DNA of 10,512 nucleotides from Bacillota bacterium. GTDB lineage: Bacteria > Bacillota_A > Clostridia > Lachnospirales > Lachnospiraceae. The notes beneath the pieces were generated by a model. That model had not been told where the DNA came from. It searched no databases and was given only the letters and a program-made list of their open reading frames with translations. Both the position numbers and the translations under genes were made by a program. The stretch spans positions 1-10,512 of the forward strand of contig JAEZSL010000042.1 in NCBI GenBank assembly GCA_023443925.1, in the 5' to 3' direction. Positions 1 to 5,926 of this stretch are shown piece after piece. Position 1 is the stretch's first letter; the number at the start of each line of letters is the position of its first letter.

Positions 1-1009
1 CAACACTCTCCCGTATTGCCAGCTTAAAGGGAAGGAATATTTTCATCGGCAGTTTATGATTCTTATTTATTCGGCTGACCAATGTCTGTACCGCAATATT
101 CCCCAGCTCTGCTTTTGGCATACCGACTGTTGTCAGCATGGGTGAAACATATCCCGCCAGTTCAATATCATCCATTCCTACTACGGAGATATCCTCAGGT
201 ATTTTAATACCTGCTTCGTTAAAACGTCTGATTGCCGCAATAGCAGCCACATCCGTTGCACAAAAAACAGCCGTCGGTAAAGGCTTGGCTTTCTGAAGCA
301 GTGCATCTGCCCCCTGATAACCGCCTGCACCGTTTTGGGGACAGGAACAGACCAAAGTGCTGTCAAGGTCCAGTTTTTCCTCATTAACGACATTGAGATA
401 AGCTTTATAGCGGATCTCATTTACCGTTTCCCCGATATACCCAATTCGCCTGTGCCCGAACCGGATCAAATAATTTAAGGCTTCCCTGGTTGCTTCATAC
501 CCATCGCATATTATCTGGTCCAGTTCGGTATCAATCACATTCCGGCCAACGTAAACGATATTTCTATAGTGATTTTTCAGGAATTGAATGGTACTCATAT
601 CAAAACGGCCTATGACAACAGCACCTTCAGTTTTAACGGATTCAATTTTTTTCAGTAACTCCAAATTGGCAAGATCTAAAACCGAATAAGAAAGGGATAC
701 TACATAGCCTAAACTTAGAGCCTTTTGTTCAACTGCCCGTGCCACCTCCGCAAAGAAAGGATTATCATCCAGGTTTTTCGTTCTTCCCAGAATGCAGGCA
801 AAAGTAATGGGCTTCCTGAAATCTTTTTTCGTTTTATTCAGCTTTAATTCTATGGCGGACTGGTTCGGAACATATTCCGTTTCCCTGATTATTTCCCAAA
901 CTTTATCCCGTATTTCTTTACGTGCAAAATTACCGTCGGAAGAATTGATAATACGTGAAACGGTAGAAACCGACACATTGGCCCGTTTTGCTATTTCCTT
1001 TAAGGTCAT
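1..1009 (-). CDS. LacI/GalR-family transcriptional regulator, 3' end cut by window edge
   Basis: The frame is open from the ATG at 1009 to the window edge, 336 codons without a stop. The N-terminus carries a LacI-type helix-turn-helix (LKEIAKRANVSVSTVSRI, residues 3-20) followed by the hinge region. A periplasmic-binding-protein-like effector domain then runs from about residue 67, with family wording such as FFAEVARAVE, HRRIGYIG, PTAVFCATDVAA and DISVVGMDDIELAGYVSPMLTTV. The last visible residues, LAIRESV, match the usual end of the family, so only a few residues are missing. The start is supported by AAGGAGG (1020-1026) ten nt upstream and by a good promoter further up. Such proteins are cytoplasmic, sugar-responsive DNA-binding repressors. 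The ligand cannot be read from the sequence, and the regulated genes are probably beyond the left edge or at unlinked sites. The gene is separated from the upstream operon by a terminator and has its own promoter. Confidence 0.93.
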   Translation of the reverse strand, partial: MTLKEIAKRANVSVSTVSRIINSSDGNFARKEIRDKVWEIIRETEYVPNQSAIELKLNKTKKDFRKPITFACILGRTKNLDDNPFFAEVARAVEQKALSLGYVVSLSYSVLDLANLELLKKIESVKTEGAVVIGRFDMSTIQFLKNHYRNIVYVGRNVIDTELDQIICDGYEATREALNYLIRFGHRRIGYIGETVNEIRYKAYLNVVNEEKLDLDSTLVCSCPQNGAGGYQGADALLQKAKPLPTAVFCATDVAAIAAIRRFNEAGIKIPEDISVVGMDDIELAGYVSPMLTTVGMPKAELGNIAVQTLVSRINKNHKLPMKIFLPFKLAIRESV

Positions 1010-1048
1010 GAATTATAAACCTCCTTATACAGCCGGCAGTCCCATTTG

Positions 1049-1076
1049 AAGGATCGTACTTAATCCTTTAAGGATT
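1049..1076. promoter_or_regulatory. Three-block AAGGAT/ATCCTT/AAGGAT inverted repeats in the LacI leader, possible operator
   Basis: AAGGAT (1049-1054), ATCCTT (1063-1068) and AAGGAT (1070-1075) alternate in orientation. The last two form the 15-bp palindrome AATCCTT-T-AAGGATT (1062-1076). It lies about 15-30 nt downstream of the predicted start of the LacI-family transcript, where a roadblock operator for autoregulation would fit. It lacks the central CG typical of many LacI operators, and the one-base spacer makes it unlikely to act as an RNA hairpin. Operator function is inference. Confidence 0.35.
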
Positions 1077-1097
1077 TTTTGGAATATATTATCCGAT

Positions 1098-1126
1098 ATT
1101 ATACAAAGTATTTCCTACAAAGTCAA
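1098..1126 (-). promoter_or_regulatory. Sigma-A promoter of the LacI-family gene
   Basis: Read on the minus strand, TTGACT (1121-1126) and a perfect TATAAT (1098-1103) are separated by exactly 17 nt. This predicts a transcript start near 1091 and a 5' leader of roughly 80 nt before the ATG at 1009. It is the cleanest vegetative promoter in the window. Confidence 0.82.
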
Positions 1127-1193
1127 TATGAATATAGATATTTCTCTCAACAAGCATATAAGAGATATAATTCAAGAAACTAAGGCAGTTTCC

Positions 1194-1297
1194 GGATGTT
1201 TAGGTTGAAAAATAAAATTTTCAACCGCAAGTTTGTGCTTGCGCACCACAAACTTGATATGCACAAAGAGCGTGTGCAAGAATAGAGGTTAAAATGA
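1194..1297 (+). repeat. Dispersed hairpin repeat, copy A
   Basis: This copy begins GGATGTTTAGG then TTGAAAAA, runs through two or three hairpins, and ends with an SD-like AGAGG followed by TTAAAATGA. Copy B at 5795-5881, on the opposite strand, has matching ends: 17 of 19 bases agree at the left end, and the shared block GTTAAAATGA closes the right end. The central hairpins differ in sequence and number but keep the same order: an A/T-rich GGTTGAAA stem, then a TGCGCAC-containing stem. In copy A the ATG inside the right end is followed at once by a stop (ATG AAT TAG), so it encodes nothing. Confidence 0.55.
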
Positions 1298-1370
1298 ATT
1301 AGTATCCGCATCATTTCACTGATTCGGGCAGTAATGCTTCTGTTTCAGTGGAGGCCGAAGGCTCCGCCCT

Positions 1371-1418
1371 CAACAAAAACAAGGGAGTCTTCCGCCTGCT
1401 AAGGCGTGAGACTCCCTT
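1371..1418 (-). terminator. Intrinsic terminator of the yqfC-to-bofC-like transcription unit
   Basis: The 10-bp perfect arms AAGGGAGTCT (1381-1390) and AGACTCCCTT (1409-1418) enclose a second 4-bp CGCC/GGCG stem with a 6-nt loop. On the minus strand the stem is followed by GTTTTTGTT (1372-1380). It lies about 70 nt past the stop of the 1488-2240 gene, as expected for the end of the long operon. On the plus strand no T-run follows, so it looks unidirectional. Confidence 0.82.
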
Positions 1419-1487
1419 GATAGATTAAACAAAATGTTTAATTTATAAATCCCTTTCGGATGTTAAATGAACCGGTACTGAAAGGTT

Positions 1488-2240
1488 TTAACTTGAATAA
1501 TTTTCTAACAATGCATACAGCTCGTCCAGATCTCTTACTGCTATGCCTTCCTGCAGCTTCTGTTGTTCGAAAGCAGACAGATTTTCGATGGAAACTCCGG
1601 TATAATCAAACACCGTCTTCTGGTCGCCATAATAAGCCACAATATAACCATTCTGCTCTTTCAGGTAATATTTATACTCTACATGCTCCGCATCATATGT
1701 TTTCTTAAGAACTATATTATCCGTGGAGAAGCTCATTACTTCAAAAGATACGAGACCTTTCTGAAATTCGTTTAAAGGCAGGTCCTGCATATAATCTTTT
1801 AAGTACTGGATTACGTCCTCTCGGGTTAGTCCAATGAGATAGCTTGGGGTCGGTAATACTTCTTCCTTGGTGGTGTCGGTTTCAACATCATATGTTTGCA
1901 AAGTATATTCCGTTGTAGGCAGTATCGTATCTTCCACCTTATCAACAGGTACACTGGGGTCCGTAATATCATCCATGGTATTATCAATATTATTATCAGC
2001 ATTCTGAACCGGCTCCTGGGCCGTAATATCTGTATCCGCCCTGTTTACATTCTCCTGTCCGCTTAAATGCAGATATCCGTTATTTTCCAATGACATAATC
2101 AATTCATTGTTCCTCTCAACGGCACTTTCGTTAAAATCTTTCAGTGCGTTTTTATAACTAAGATAGTAGCAGGCTGAAAACATCACGGATAACGAAAAAA
2201 AACTAATGAAATACACTAAAGCCTTTTTTAGTTTCACCAT
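1488..2240 (-). CDS. Membrane-anchored protein with BofC C-terminal-like domain
   Basis: This 250-residue protein starts at ATG 2240, chosen because AAGGAG lies five nt upstream; a GTG six bases earlier overlaps that site. Residues 8-28 form a hydrophobic N-terminal segment after a basic stretch, probably a signal anchor. FSAC at residues 21-24 only loosely resembles a lipobox. Residues 35-130 are an acidic, Asp/Thr/Asn-rich, probably disordered linker. Residues 134-183 form a small folded region. Residues 190-250 (GYIVAYYGDQKTVFDYTG, then LQEGI and ELYALLENYSS) resemble the C-terminal domain of BofC, the forespore protein that restrains SpoIVB signalling in Bacillus. The match is by recollected family wording, and the N-terminal half is unlike BofC. 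It is the last gene before the operon terminator, 71 nt after the flippase. An extracytoplasmic role, possibly in sporulation, is inference. Confidence 0.68.
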   Translation of the reverse strand: MVKLKKALVYFISFFSLSVMFSACYYLSYKNALKDFNESAVERNNELIMSLENNGYLHLSGQENVNRADTDITAQEPVQNADNNIDNTMDDITDPSVPVDKVEDTILPTTEYTLQTYDVETDTTKEEVLPTPSYLIGLTREDVIQYLKDYMQDLPLNEFQKGLVSFEVMSFSTDNIVLKKTYDAEHVEYKYYLKEQNGYIVAYYGDQKTVFDYTGVSIENLSAFEQQKLQEGIAVRDLDELYALLENYSS

Positions 2241-2311
2241 AATCACTCCTTTGGCTTTAATTATTCACTAGTTTTTCCCATATTATTCAATTTTTTTAAT
2301 TATATTTGTCA

Positions 2312-3934
2312 TTACAGTAAATGCAGCTTAACAGCCAGCCCTGCTAAGGTCCTGCCCATAGGCATTTCAACTAATTCTTCTTGTGTAACACCCTTAAGAA
2401 GTAATAACAAGCAGCCGTATACCACTGTCGAGACAGCAACCGCCGCCAGCGTACTGATGGAATTCATGCCGGTGAGACGATATAAGCCGAAATGAACCAA
2501 AAAGGCGAGCACACCCATTATGGCTGCACATGCGGTCGGTATCAGAAAAGTTTTTTTCACTTCCTGTTTGTAGTTTAAATTCTTGCCAACGGATATCCAG
2601 TTTAAAATGCAAACCAACAGAGAAAAGGTTACATTACCGATTACCAGTGCATAAGTACCTAAATTAAAGAATTCCAGCAATATGTATAAAAGAATAACAT
2701 GAATTACTAATGATATGGCTGAGTGAATCACCGGAATCCTCATTTTATTGATTCCCTGTAGTACTGCATTCGTAATTGTGGATAAAGCAAAGGTAACAAT
2801 CGCAACGGAGCCAAAGCGGATCAGATTAGCCGGCAGTACCCTGGCATCATGAAACAGCAGCTGCAGAATCGGCGAAGCCAGAACTCCCATACCAACCGCA
2901 GCCGGTATGGCAATAATCATATTAAATTTAACTGCCATATGTACCTTGTTCTTCACTTCATAATTGGAGCCTCCTGTTTTGGAAGCCACAAGACTCGGTA
3001 TAATGGCAACACTCATGGCGGAAGCGATGGACACCGGCACATTGATCAGTAAACTGTATTTGTTGGAGTAAATTCCCCATAAAGCATTTCTGGCGTCTTC
3101 ATCCAGGCCTTTACCTGCAAGCAGATGTCCGAACAGGGATGAGTCAAGAACACTGCTGATTTGGTATACGGTCTGGCTTAGAATGACCGGTATGATGGTA
3201 ATAAAAAGAATTTTAAATAATTCCGGATAGGATTCTCTCGTACCAGCCGTATCTTTTCTTAACTGCCGGTCTATAACCGGTTTATAAAGTGCAAAGATAA
3301 AGGCCAGGAATATAAGAGCCGTACAGGCACCTACAAAAGTTCCAAGGGTTCCTCCTGCCGCACCAAAAGCTGCGATGTCCTGGGAAGCACTGTGGTATTT
3401 CATTAAATAATAAGCGGCTACTATACTGACTACCGCATTGACAATCTGCTCTAAAATTTGTGATACAGAAGTCGGAAGCATGGTATTTTTGCCCTGATAG
3501 TATCCTCTTAATACTCCCATCACCGCAAATACAAATACGGTGGGAGCCAATATTCTCAAGGGTATGGCGCTTCTTGGTGATTTATACAGGGCTGACGCTA
3601 AAAAGTCCGCACCAAAGAAGATACACAAGGATGCAATCGTACCCACAACAATGGCGAAACACATGGCACATAAGAAGATACGGTAGGAATTACGGTGCTG
3701 TTTCTTAACCGCTCTGGCTGCAACCAGTTTTGAAACAGCCAGGGGCAGACTATAGGAGGATAAAATCAAGGCAATATTATAGATTGCAAATGCATTGGAA
3801 TAATAACCCATTCCTTCATCACCAATAATATTGGTTAAGGGAATGCGGTACAACAGACCAATAAGCCTGACAATGATTGATGCCGCCGCTAAAATACTTC
3901 CCTGAACCAAAAAACTGCTACTCTTTTTACCCAT
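2312..3934 (-). CDS. MurJ/SpoVB-type polysaccharide or lipid flippase (MVF family membrane protein)
   Basis: This 540-residue polytopic membrane protein has about 14 hydrophobic segments and belongs to the polysaccharide-biosynthesis/MurJ/SpoVB branch of the MOP superfamily. The diagnostic N-terminus has AASIIVRLIGLLYRIPLTNI followed by GDEGMGYYSNAFAIYN (residues 38-53), close to the YtgP/SpoVB pattern. FVFAVMGVLRGYYQGKNTM and a basic pore-lining-like N-terminal region are also present. Members flip undecaprenyl-linked precursors such as lipid II across the cytoplasmic membrane, in vegetative wall synthesis (MurJ/YtgP) or spore cortex synthesis (SpoVB). Full family length suggests an intact gene. 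The ATG at 3934 follows AGGAGG (3940-3945) by five nt. It lies downstream of the DUF3048 lipoprotein after a 236-bp gap and upstream of a BofC-like gene. The sequence alone does not separate the vegetative MurJ role from the SpoVB role. Confidence 0.9.
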   Translation of the reverse strand: MGKKSSSFLVQGSILAAASIIVRLIGLLYRIPLTNIIGDEGMGYYSNAFAIYNIALILSSYSLPLAVSKLVAARAVKKQHRNSYRIFLCAMCFAIVVGTIASLCIFFGADFLASALYKSPRSAIPLRILAPTVFVFAVMGVLRGYYQGKNTMLPTSVSQILEQIVNAVVSIVAAYYLMKYHSASQDIAAFGAAGGTLGTFVGACTALIFLAFIFALYKPVIDRQLRKDTAGTRESYPELFKILFITIIPVILSQTVYQISSVLDSSLFGHLLAGKGLDEDARNALWGIYSNKYSLLINVPVSIASAMSVAIIPSLVASKTGGSNYEVKNKVHMAVKFNMIIAIPAAVGMGVLASPILQLLFHDARVLPANLIRFGSVAIVTFALSTITNAVLQGINKMRIPVIHSAISLVIHVILLYILLEFFNLGTYALVIGNVTFSLLVCILNWISVGKNLNYKQEVKKTFLIPTACAAIMGVLAFLVHFGLYRLTGMNSISTLAAVAVSTVVYGCLLLLLKGVTQEELVEMPMGRTLAGLAVKLHLL

Positions 3935-3947
3935 AATATCCTCCTAG

Positions 3948-3970
3948 ATAAACATACATAGTCTGTTTAT
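3948..3970 (-). promoter_or_regulatory. Hairpin next to the flippase ribosome binding site
   Basis: Perfect 7-bp arms ATAAACA (3948-3954) and TGTTTAT (3964-3970) surround a 9-nt loop, ending two nt before the AGGAGG at 3940-3945. In the minus-strand transcript the stem would sit directly upstream of the Shine-Dalgarno site. It could affect ribosome access or mRNA stability, but AT-rich 7-bp stems also arise by chance. Confidence 0.3.
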
Positions 3971-4119
3971 GACATTGCATGCTGAAATTCTTTTGTATTA
4001 ATCTTCTTTATAACTACCTTTTAACTATCGCTTAAAACATCCTCATTGTTAAATCCTTGTCTAACCAGTATCTAATTCAAATGAGAAAGCCGTCAGCAGG
4101 ATTAACTTTTATGTATACC

Positions 4120-4144
4120 AAACAAGCAGAGAAGCTGCATGTTT
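4120..4144 (-). other. Short hairpin after the DUF3048 gene, weak terminator or attenuator candidate
   Basis: AAACA-GCAG and CTGC-TGTTT arms with one T/T mismatch and the loop CTTCT (minus strand) lie 26 nt past the DUF3048 stop. No U-run follows, so efficient intrinsic termination is doubtful. The rest of the 3935-4170 gap shows no gene and no convincing promoter. Confidence 0.3.
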
Positions 4145-4170
4145 AGTCGATCGGATTGCTATGCATTTCA

Positions 4171-5277
4171 TCATTCTTTGCCGGAAAGCACAACTTCCTT
4201 TACCCGGTTATCCGGAAATACTGCAATAAAAGTCTTGCCGGGATTAATGGTCAGTTCTTTTCCGTCAGCACCGTAATAGCGCATCTTGGCGGTACTTTCA
4301 TTTTTATCCCAGGTAATATCCGTTTTTTCACCATTGGTTATATAATAGCCTTTACCGCTGGCATTTTCAATATCCATGGTTTGATACCCGTTTTTATCTA
4401 TGTTCCATTCTTTTACAAACTGAACGATAATATTTTTAAAGGTCAGCTGTTTTCCCGTATTATAGTCAATATGTTCTTTGCCGAACTGATATCTTCCATA
4501 TAATTTTGTTTCACTGTCATAGGTAAAATAAGGACTGGTATAGTTGGAAAAATTCAGTGTTACCTTTTCTGCTTTCTCTCCGGTTTTTAAATCCGTATCT
4601 TCATCATAAAAACGAAAATGGCCTTCATAATCCTTGGAATATGCCGTTTCATATCCTTTTATGTCAGTTCCCTTTAAAATGCCTTTCTCCGTAGCAAATG
4701 CATTATGAGGCTGTTTTATGGACTTGTCACGGTAAAAAACTGTTTCACCGATACCGGTTAAACCACTTAAATTATCAATTCCCAAAGCTTTGATTTTTTT
4801 GGTTGCATAAGTCGTTTCACCGTAATGTACATAGATTGCATCATACTCATCGGCAATACTTACAAAATAATGTCTGGCGCTGCGGACCGATCCGATTCTG
4901 GTATCATTCAGTTCTTCGAATATACCCATCATTCTGGTGATTCCGCCTTCCACCAGCGCTTCGTATAAAATAGAAGCTTCCGAGGTTCCGCTTTGAGGGG
5001 ATGCCAGCTTAATATTATTAAACATAATGGCGTAGGGTCTTTTCTTGCTTACTTTTTCAGGAACCCAGAGTCCGGTAAGCTTACTTTTCGCCTCACCGTC
5101 ATGATTTTCAGGTTCTTTTGTCGGTTCGGCGGTGGGTGTAGGTGTTGGGGTCACTGCTTCGGTGGGTGTTGGTGTTGGGGTAGGAACTATTTCCGTATTA
5201 TTCTTTTTTTTGCATCCGGCTATTGTAATTGATATTAATAAAATTAAAATAAATATAATTAAACTGTGCTTTTTCAT
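4171..5277 (-). CDS. DUF3048 (YerB-family) lipoprotein
   Basis: This 368-residue predicted lipoprotein has a basic N-terminus, a hydrophobic core at residues 6-20, and the lipobox ITIAGC with the lipidated cysteine at residue 22. A charged KKK stretch and a Pro-Thr-rich tether (residues 32-55) then hold the globular part away from the membrane. The rest matches the DUF3048 family, which includes Bacillus YerB, with conserved wording RPYAIMFNN (80-88), SEASILYEALVEGGITRMM (99-117), RIGSVRSARHYF (127-138), YDAIYVHYGE and KQPHNAF. The family's biochemical role is not established to my knowledge. Its surface location and its place beside a flippase suggest an envelope function, which is inference. 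The ATG at 5277 has GGGAGA eight nt upstream. It begins only 26 nt after ybeY, so the two are probably co-transcribed. Confidence 0.9.
   Translation of the reverse strand: MKKHSLIIFILILLISITIAGCKKKNNTEIVPTPTPTPTEAVTPTPTPTAEPTKEPENHDGEAKSKLTGLWVPEKVSKKRPYAIMFNNIKLASPQSGTSEASILYEALVEGGITRMMGIFEELNDTRIGSVRSARHYFVSIADEYDAIYVHYGETTYATKKIKALGIDNLSGLTGIGETVFYRDKSIKQPHNAFATEKGILKGTDIKGYETAYSKDYEGHFRFYDEDTDLKTGEKAEKVTLNFSNYTSPYFTYDSETKLYGRYQFGKEHIDYNTGKQLTFKNIIVQFVKEWNIDKNGYQTMDIENASGKGYYITNGEKTDITWDKNESTAKMRYYGADGKELTINPGKTFIAVFPDNRVKEVVLSGKE
5131..5190 (-). repeat. Imperfect 30-bp tandem duplication encoding the Pro-Thr tether
   Basis: The 21-bp segments at 5131-5151 and 5161-5181 differ at one base and recur with a 30-bp period. 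They encode the two PTPTPTPT-like blocks of the lipoprotein linker. Low-complexity tethers of this kind commonly vary in length between strains by slippage. Confidence 0.6.
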
Positions 5278-5303
5278 TTAATTTATCTCCCGTTTTTATT
5301 ACT

Positions 5304-5798
5304 TTATCTGAAAATCATAAGCTCGTCCAATACTTTCCGCTGCTTTTCTTCCATTTGAATTCTTTCATCTTCTTCCATGTGATCATACCCAAATAAATGC
5401 ATCATACTATGTGCTGTTAAGAACGCAAGTTCCCGCTCTCTGGTATGTCCGTATTCTGCAGCCTGGTCAATCACTTTTTCTACGGATATGATTATATCTC
5501 CCAGAATCAACTCTCCGGTTTCCGGATTGAAGTAATTGTCGTCCTCTTCCAGCCGGTCAAAATCCGCCGGGGTTTCATAATCAATCATCGGAAAAGATAA
5601 TACATCCGTAGGTGCATCGATATCTCTGTATTCCCGGTTTATCGATCTGATTTCCTGATTATCCGTCAGAATTATATTTAACTCCACTTCATAGGGACAC
5701 TGCTCTAAATCCAGTGATTTCTCCGCTACCTTTGTTATTATACTCCGATAATCCAGTTCCAGTCCGATTTCGGTTTCATATTCTATATTAAATGTCAT
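5304..5798 (-). CDS. ybeY: Endoribonuclease YbeY, 16S rRNA maturation and quality control
   Basis: This 164-residue protein carries the YbeY/UPF0054 metal-binding signature H-x3-H-x5-H (HSMMHLFGYDH, with His130, His134 and His140). It also has the upstream family motifs LNIILTDNQEI and REYRDIDAPTDVLSFP, and ELILGDIIIS. The enzyme is a cytoplasmic zinc-dependent RNase acting in 16S 3'-end maturation and ribosome quality control. Start choice: the frame remains open upstream to a TTG at 5870, but that extension is translated from a hairpin repeat and has no ribosome binding site. The ATG at 5798 has GGAG five nt upstream and gives the normal family N-terminus (MTFNIEYE) and length. It follows the HD-protein gene, as in the Bacillus phoH-yqfF-ybeY order, and is followed by the DUF3048 lipoprotein rather than dgkA and era. 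Confidence 0.95.
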   Translation of the reverse strand: MTFNIEYETEIGLELDYRSIITKVAEKSLDLEQCPYEVELNIILTDNQEIRSINREYRDIDAPTDVLSFPMIDYETPADFDRLEEDDNYFNPETGELILGDIIISVEKVIDQAAEYGHTRERELAFLTAHSMMHLFGYDHMEEDERIQMEEKQRKVLDELMIFR

Positions 5799-5881
5799 TT
5801 TAACTCCAATCTGTGCGCACTGGCGCACGTACAAATCAGGATGTTGAAAAAACTGCTTTTGTTTTTTCAACCTAAATACCC
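5795..5881 (-). repeat. Dispersed hairpin repeat, copy B, abutting the ybeY start
   Basis: On the minus strand this begins GGGTATTTAGG then TTGAAAAA. It forms a 10-bp perfect stem (5843-5852 with 5862-5871), then a GTGCGC/GCGCAC stem with a 4-nt loop (5813-5828). It ends at GGAGTTAAAATGA, which is the ybeY ribosome binding site and start codon. Both ends match copy A (1194-1297), while the centre is shorter and lacks the TGCACA hairpin. The element fills most of the 5799-5926 gap between the HD gene and ybeY. Confidence 0.55.
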
Positions 5882-5926
5882 ATTATCCATCCATTTGCAG
5901 ATGGGGATATTAAATCCTTTCCCAAT

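Larger units (their letters stand above)
1176..1442. other. Hairpin-dense intergenic segment between the operon end and the LacI gene
   Basis: The gene-free stretch 1010-1487 holds the LacI promoter and leader at its left. After that come closely spaced inverted repeats (perfect arms unless noted): 1176-1192 (GAAACT/AGTTTC), 1203-1226 (9-bp arms), 1228-1256 (10-bp arms), 1260-1278 (TGCACA/TGTGCA), 1292-1316 (AAATGA/TCATTT), 1317-1350 (CACTGA/TCAGTG, enclosing a short stem capped by GTAA at 1331-1334), 1350-1365 (imperfect, GGAGGCC/GGCTCC), the terminator stem 1381-1418, and 1424-1442 (8-bp AT-rich arms). No credible coding frame is present. It could be a composite of dispersed hairpin repeats or a structured untranslated RNA. 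Confidence 0.6.

Noticed and set aside
181..420. Minus-strand open frame of 79 codons
   Set aside because: It lies in another frame of the LacI-family gene, whose own frame is continuous here with clear family motifs.
1203..1278. Possible CRISPR array because of spaced palindromes
   Set aside because: The hairpins differ from each other in sequence, there is no repeated unit with unique spacers, and no cas genes are present.
1287..1302. SD-ATG-AAT-TAG as a minimal leader peptide
   Set aside because: A two-codon frame inside a repeat copy has no downstream plus-strand gene to regulate; it is better read as the repeat's conserved end.
1460..1775. Plus-strand open frames opposite the BofC-like gene
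   Set aside because: They have no recognisable protein features and run antisense to a gene with a good ribosome binding site and domain match.
2394..2612. 72-codon minus-strand frame inside the flippase gene
   Set aside because: It is an alternative frame of a well-supported 540-residue membrane protein.
3935..4170. Possible separate promoter for the flippase gene
   Set aside because: No -35/-10 pair with acceptable spacing was found for sigma-A or sigma-E, so none is called, although one may exist.
4156..4503. 115-codon plus-strand frame
   Set aside because: It is antisense to the DUF3048 gene, is hydrophobic only because of the complementary codons, and has no ribosome binding site of note.
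5131..5190. Possible regulatory or VNTR element
   Set aside because: The repeat is explained by the coding of the Pro-Thr tether; it is kept only as a low-complexity repeat.
5799..5870. 24-residue N-terminal extension of YbeY from a TTG start
   Set aside because: It is translated from a hairpin repeat, has no Shine-Dalgarno site, and is unlike YbeY N-termini.
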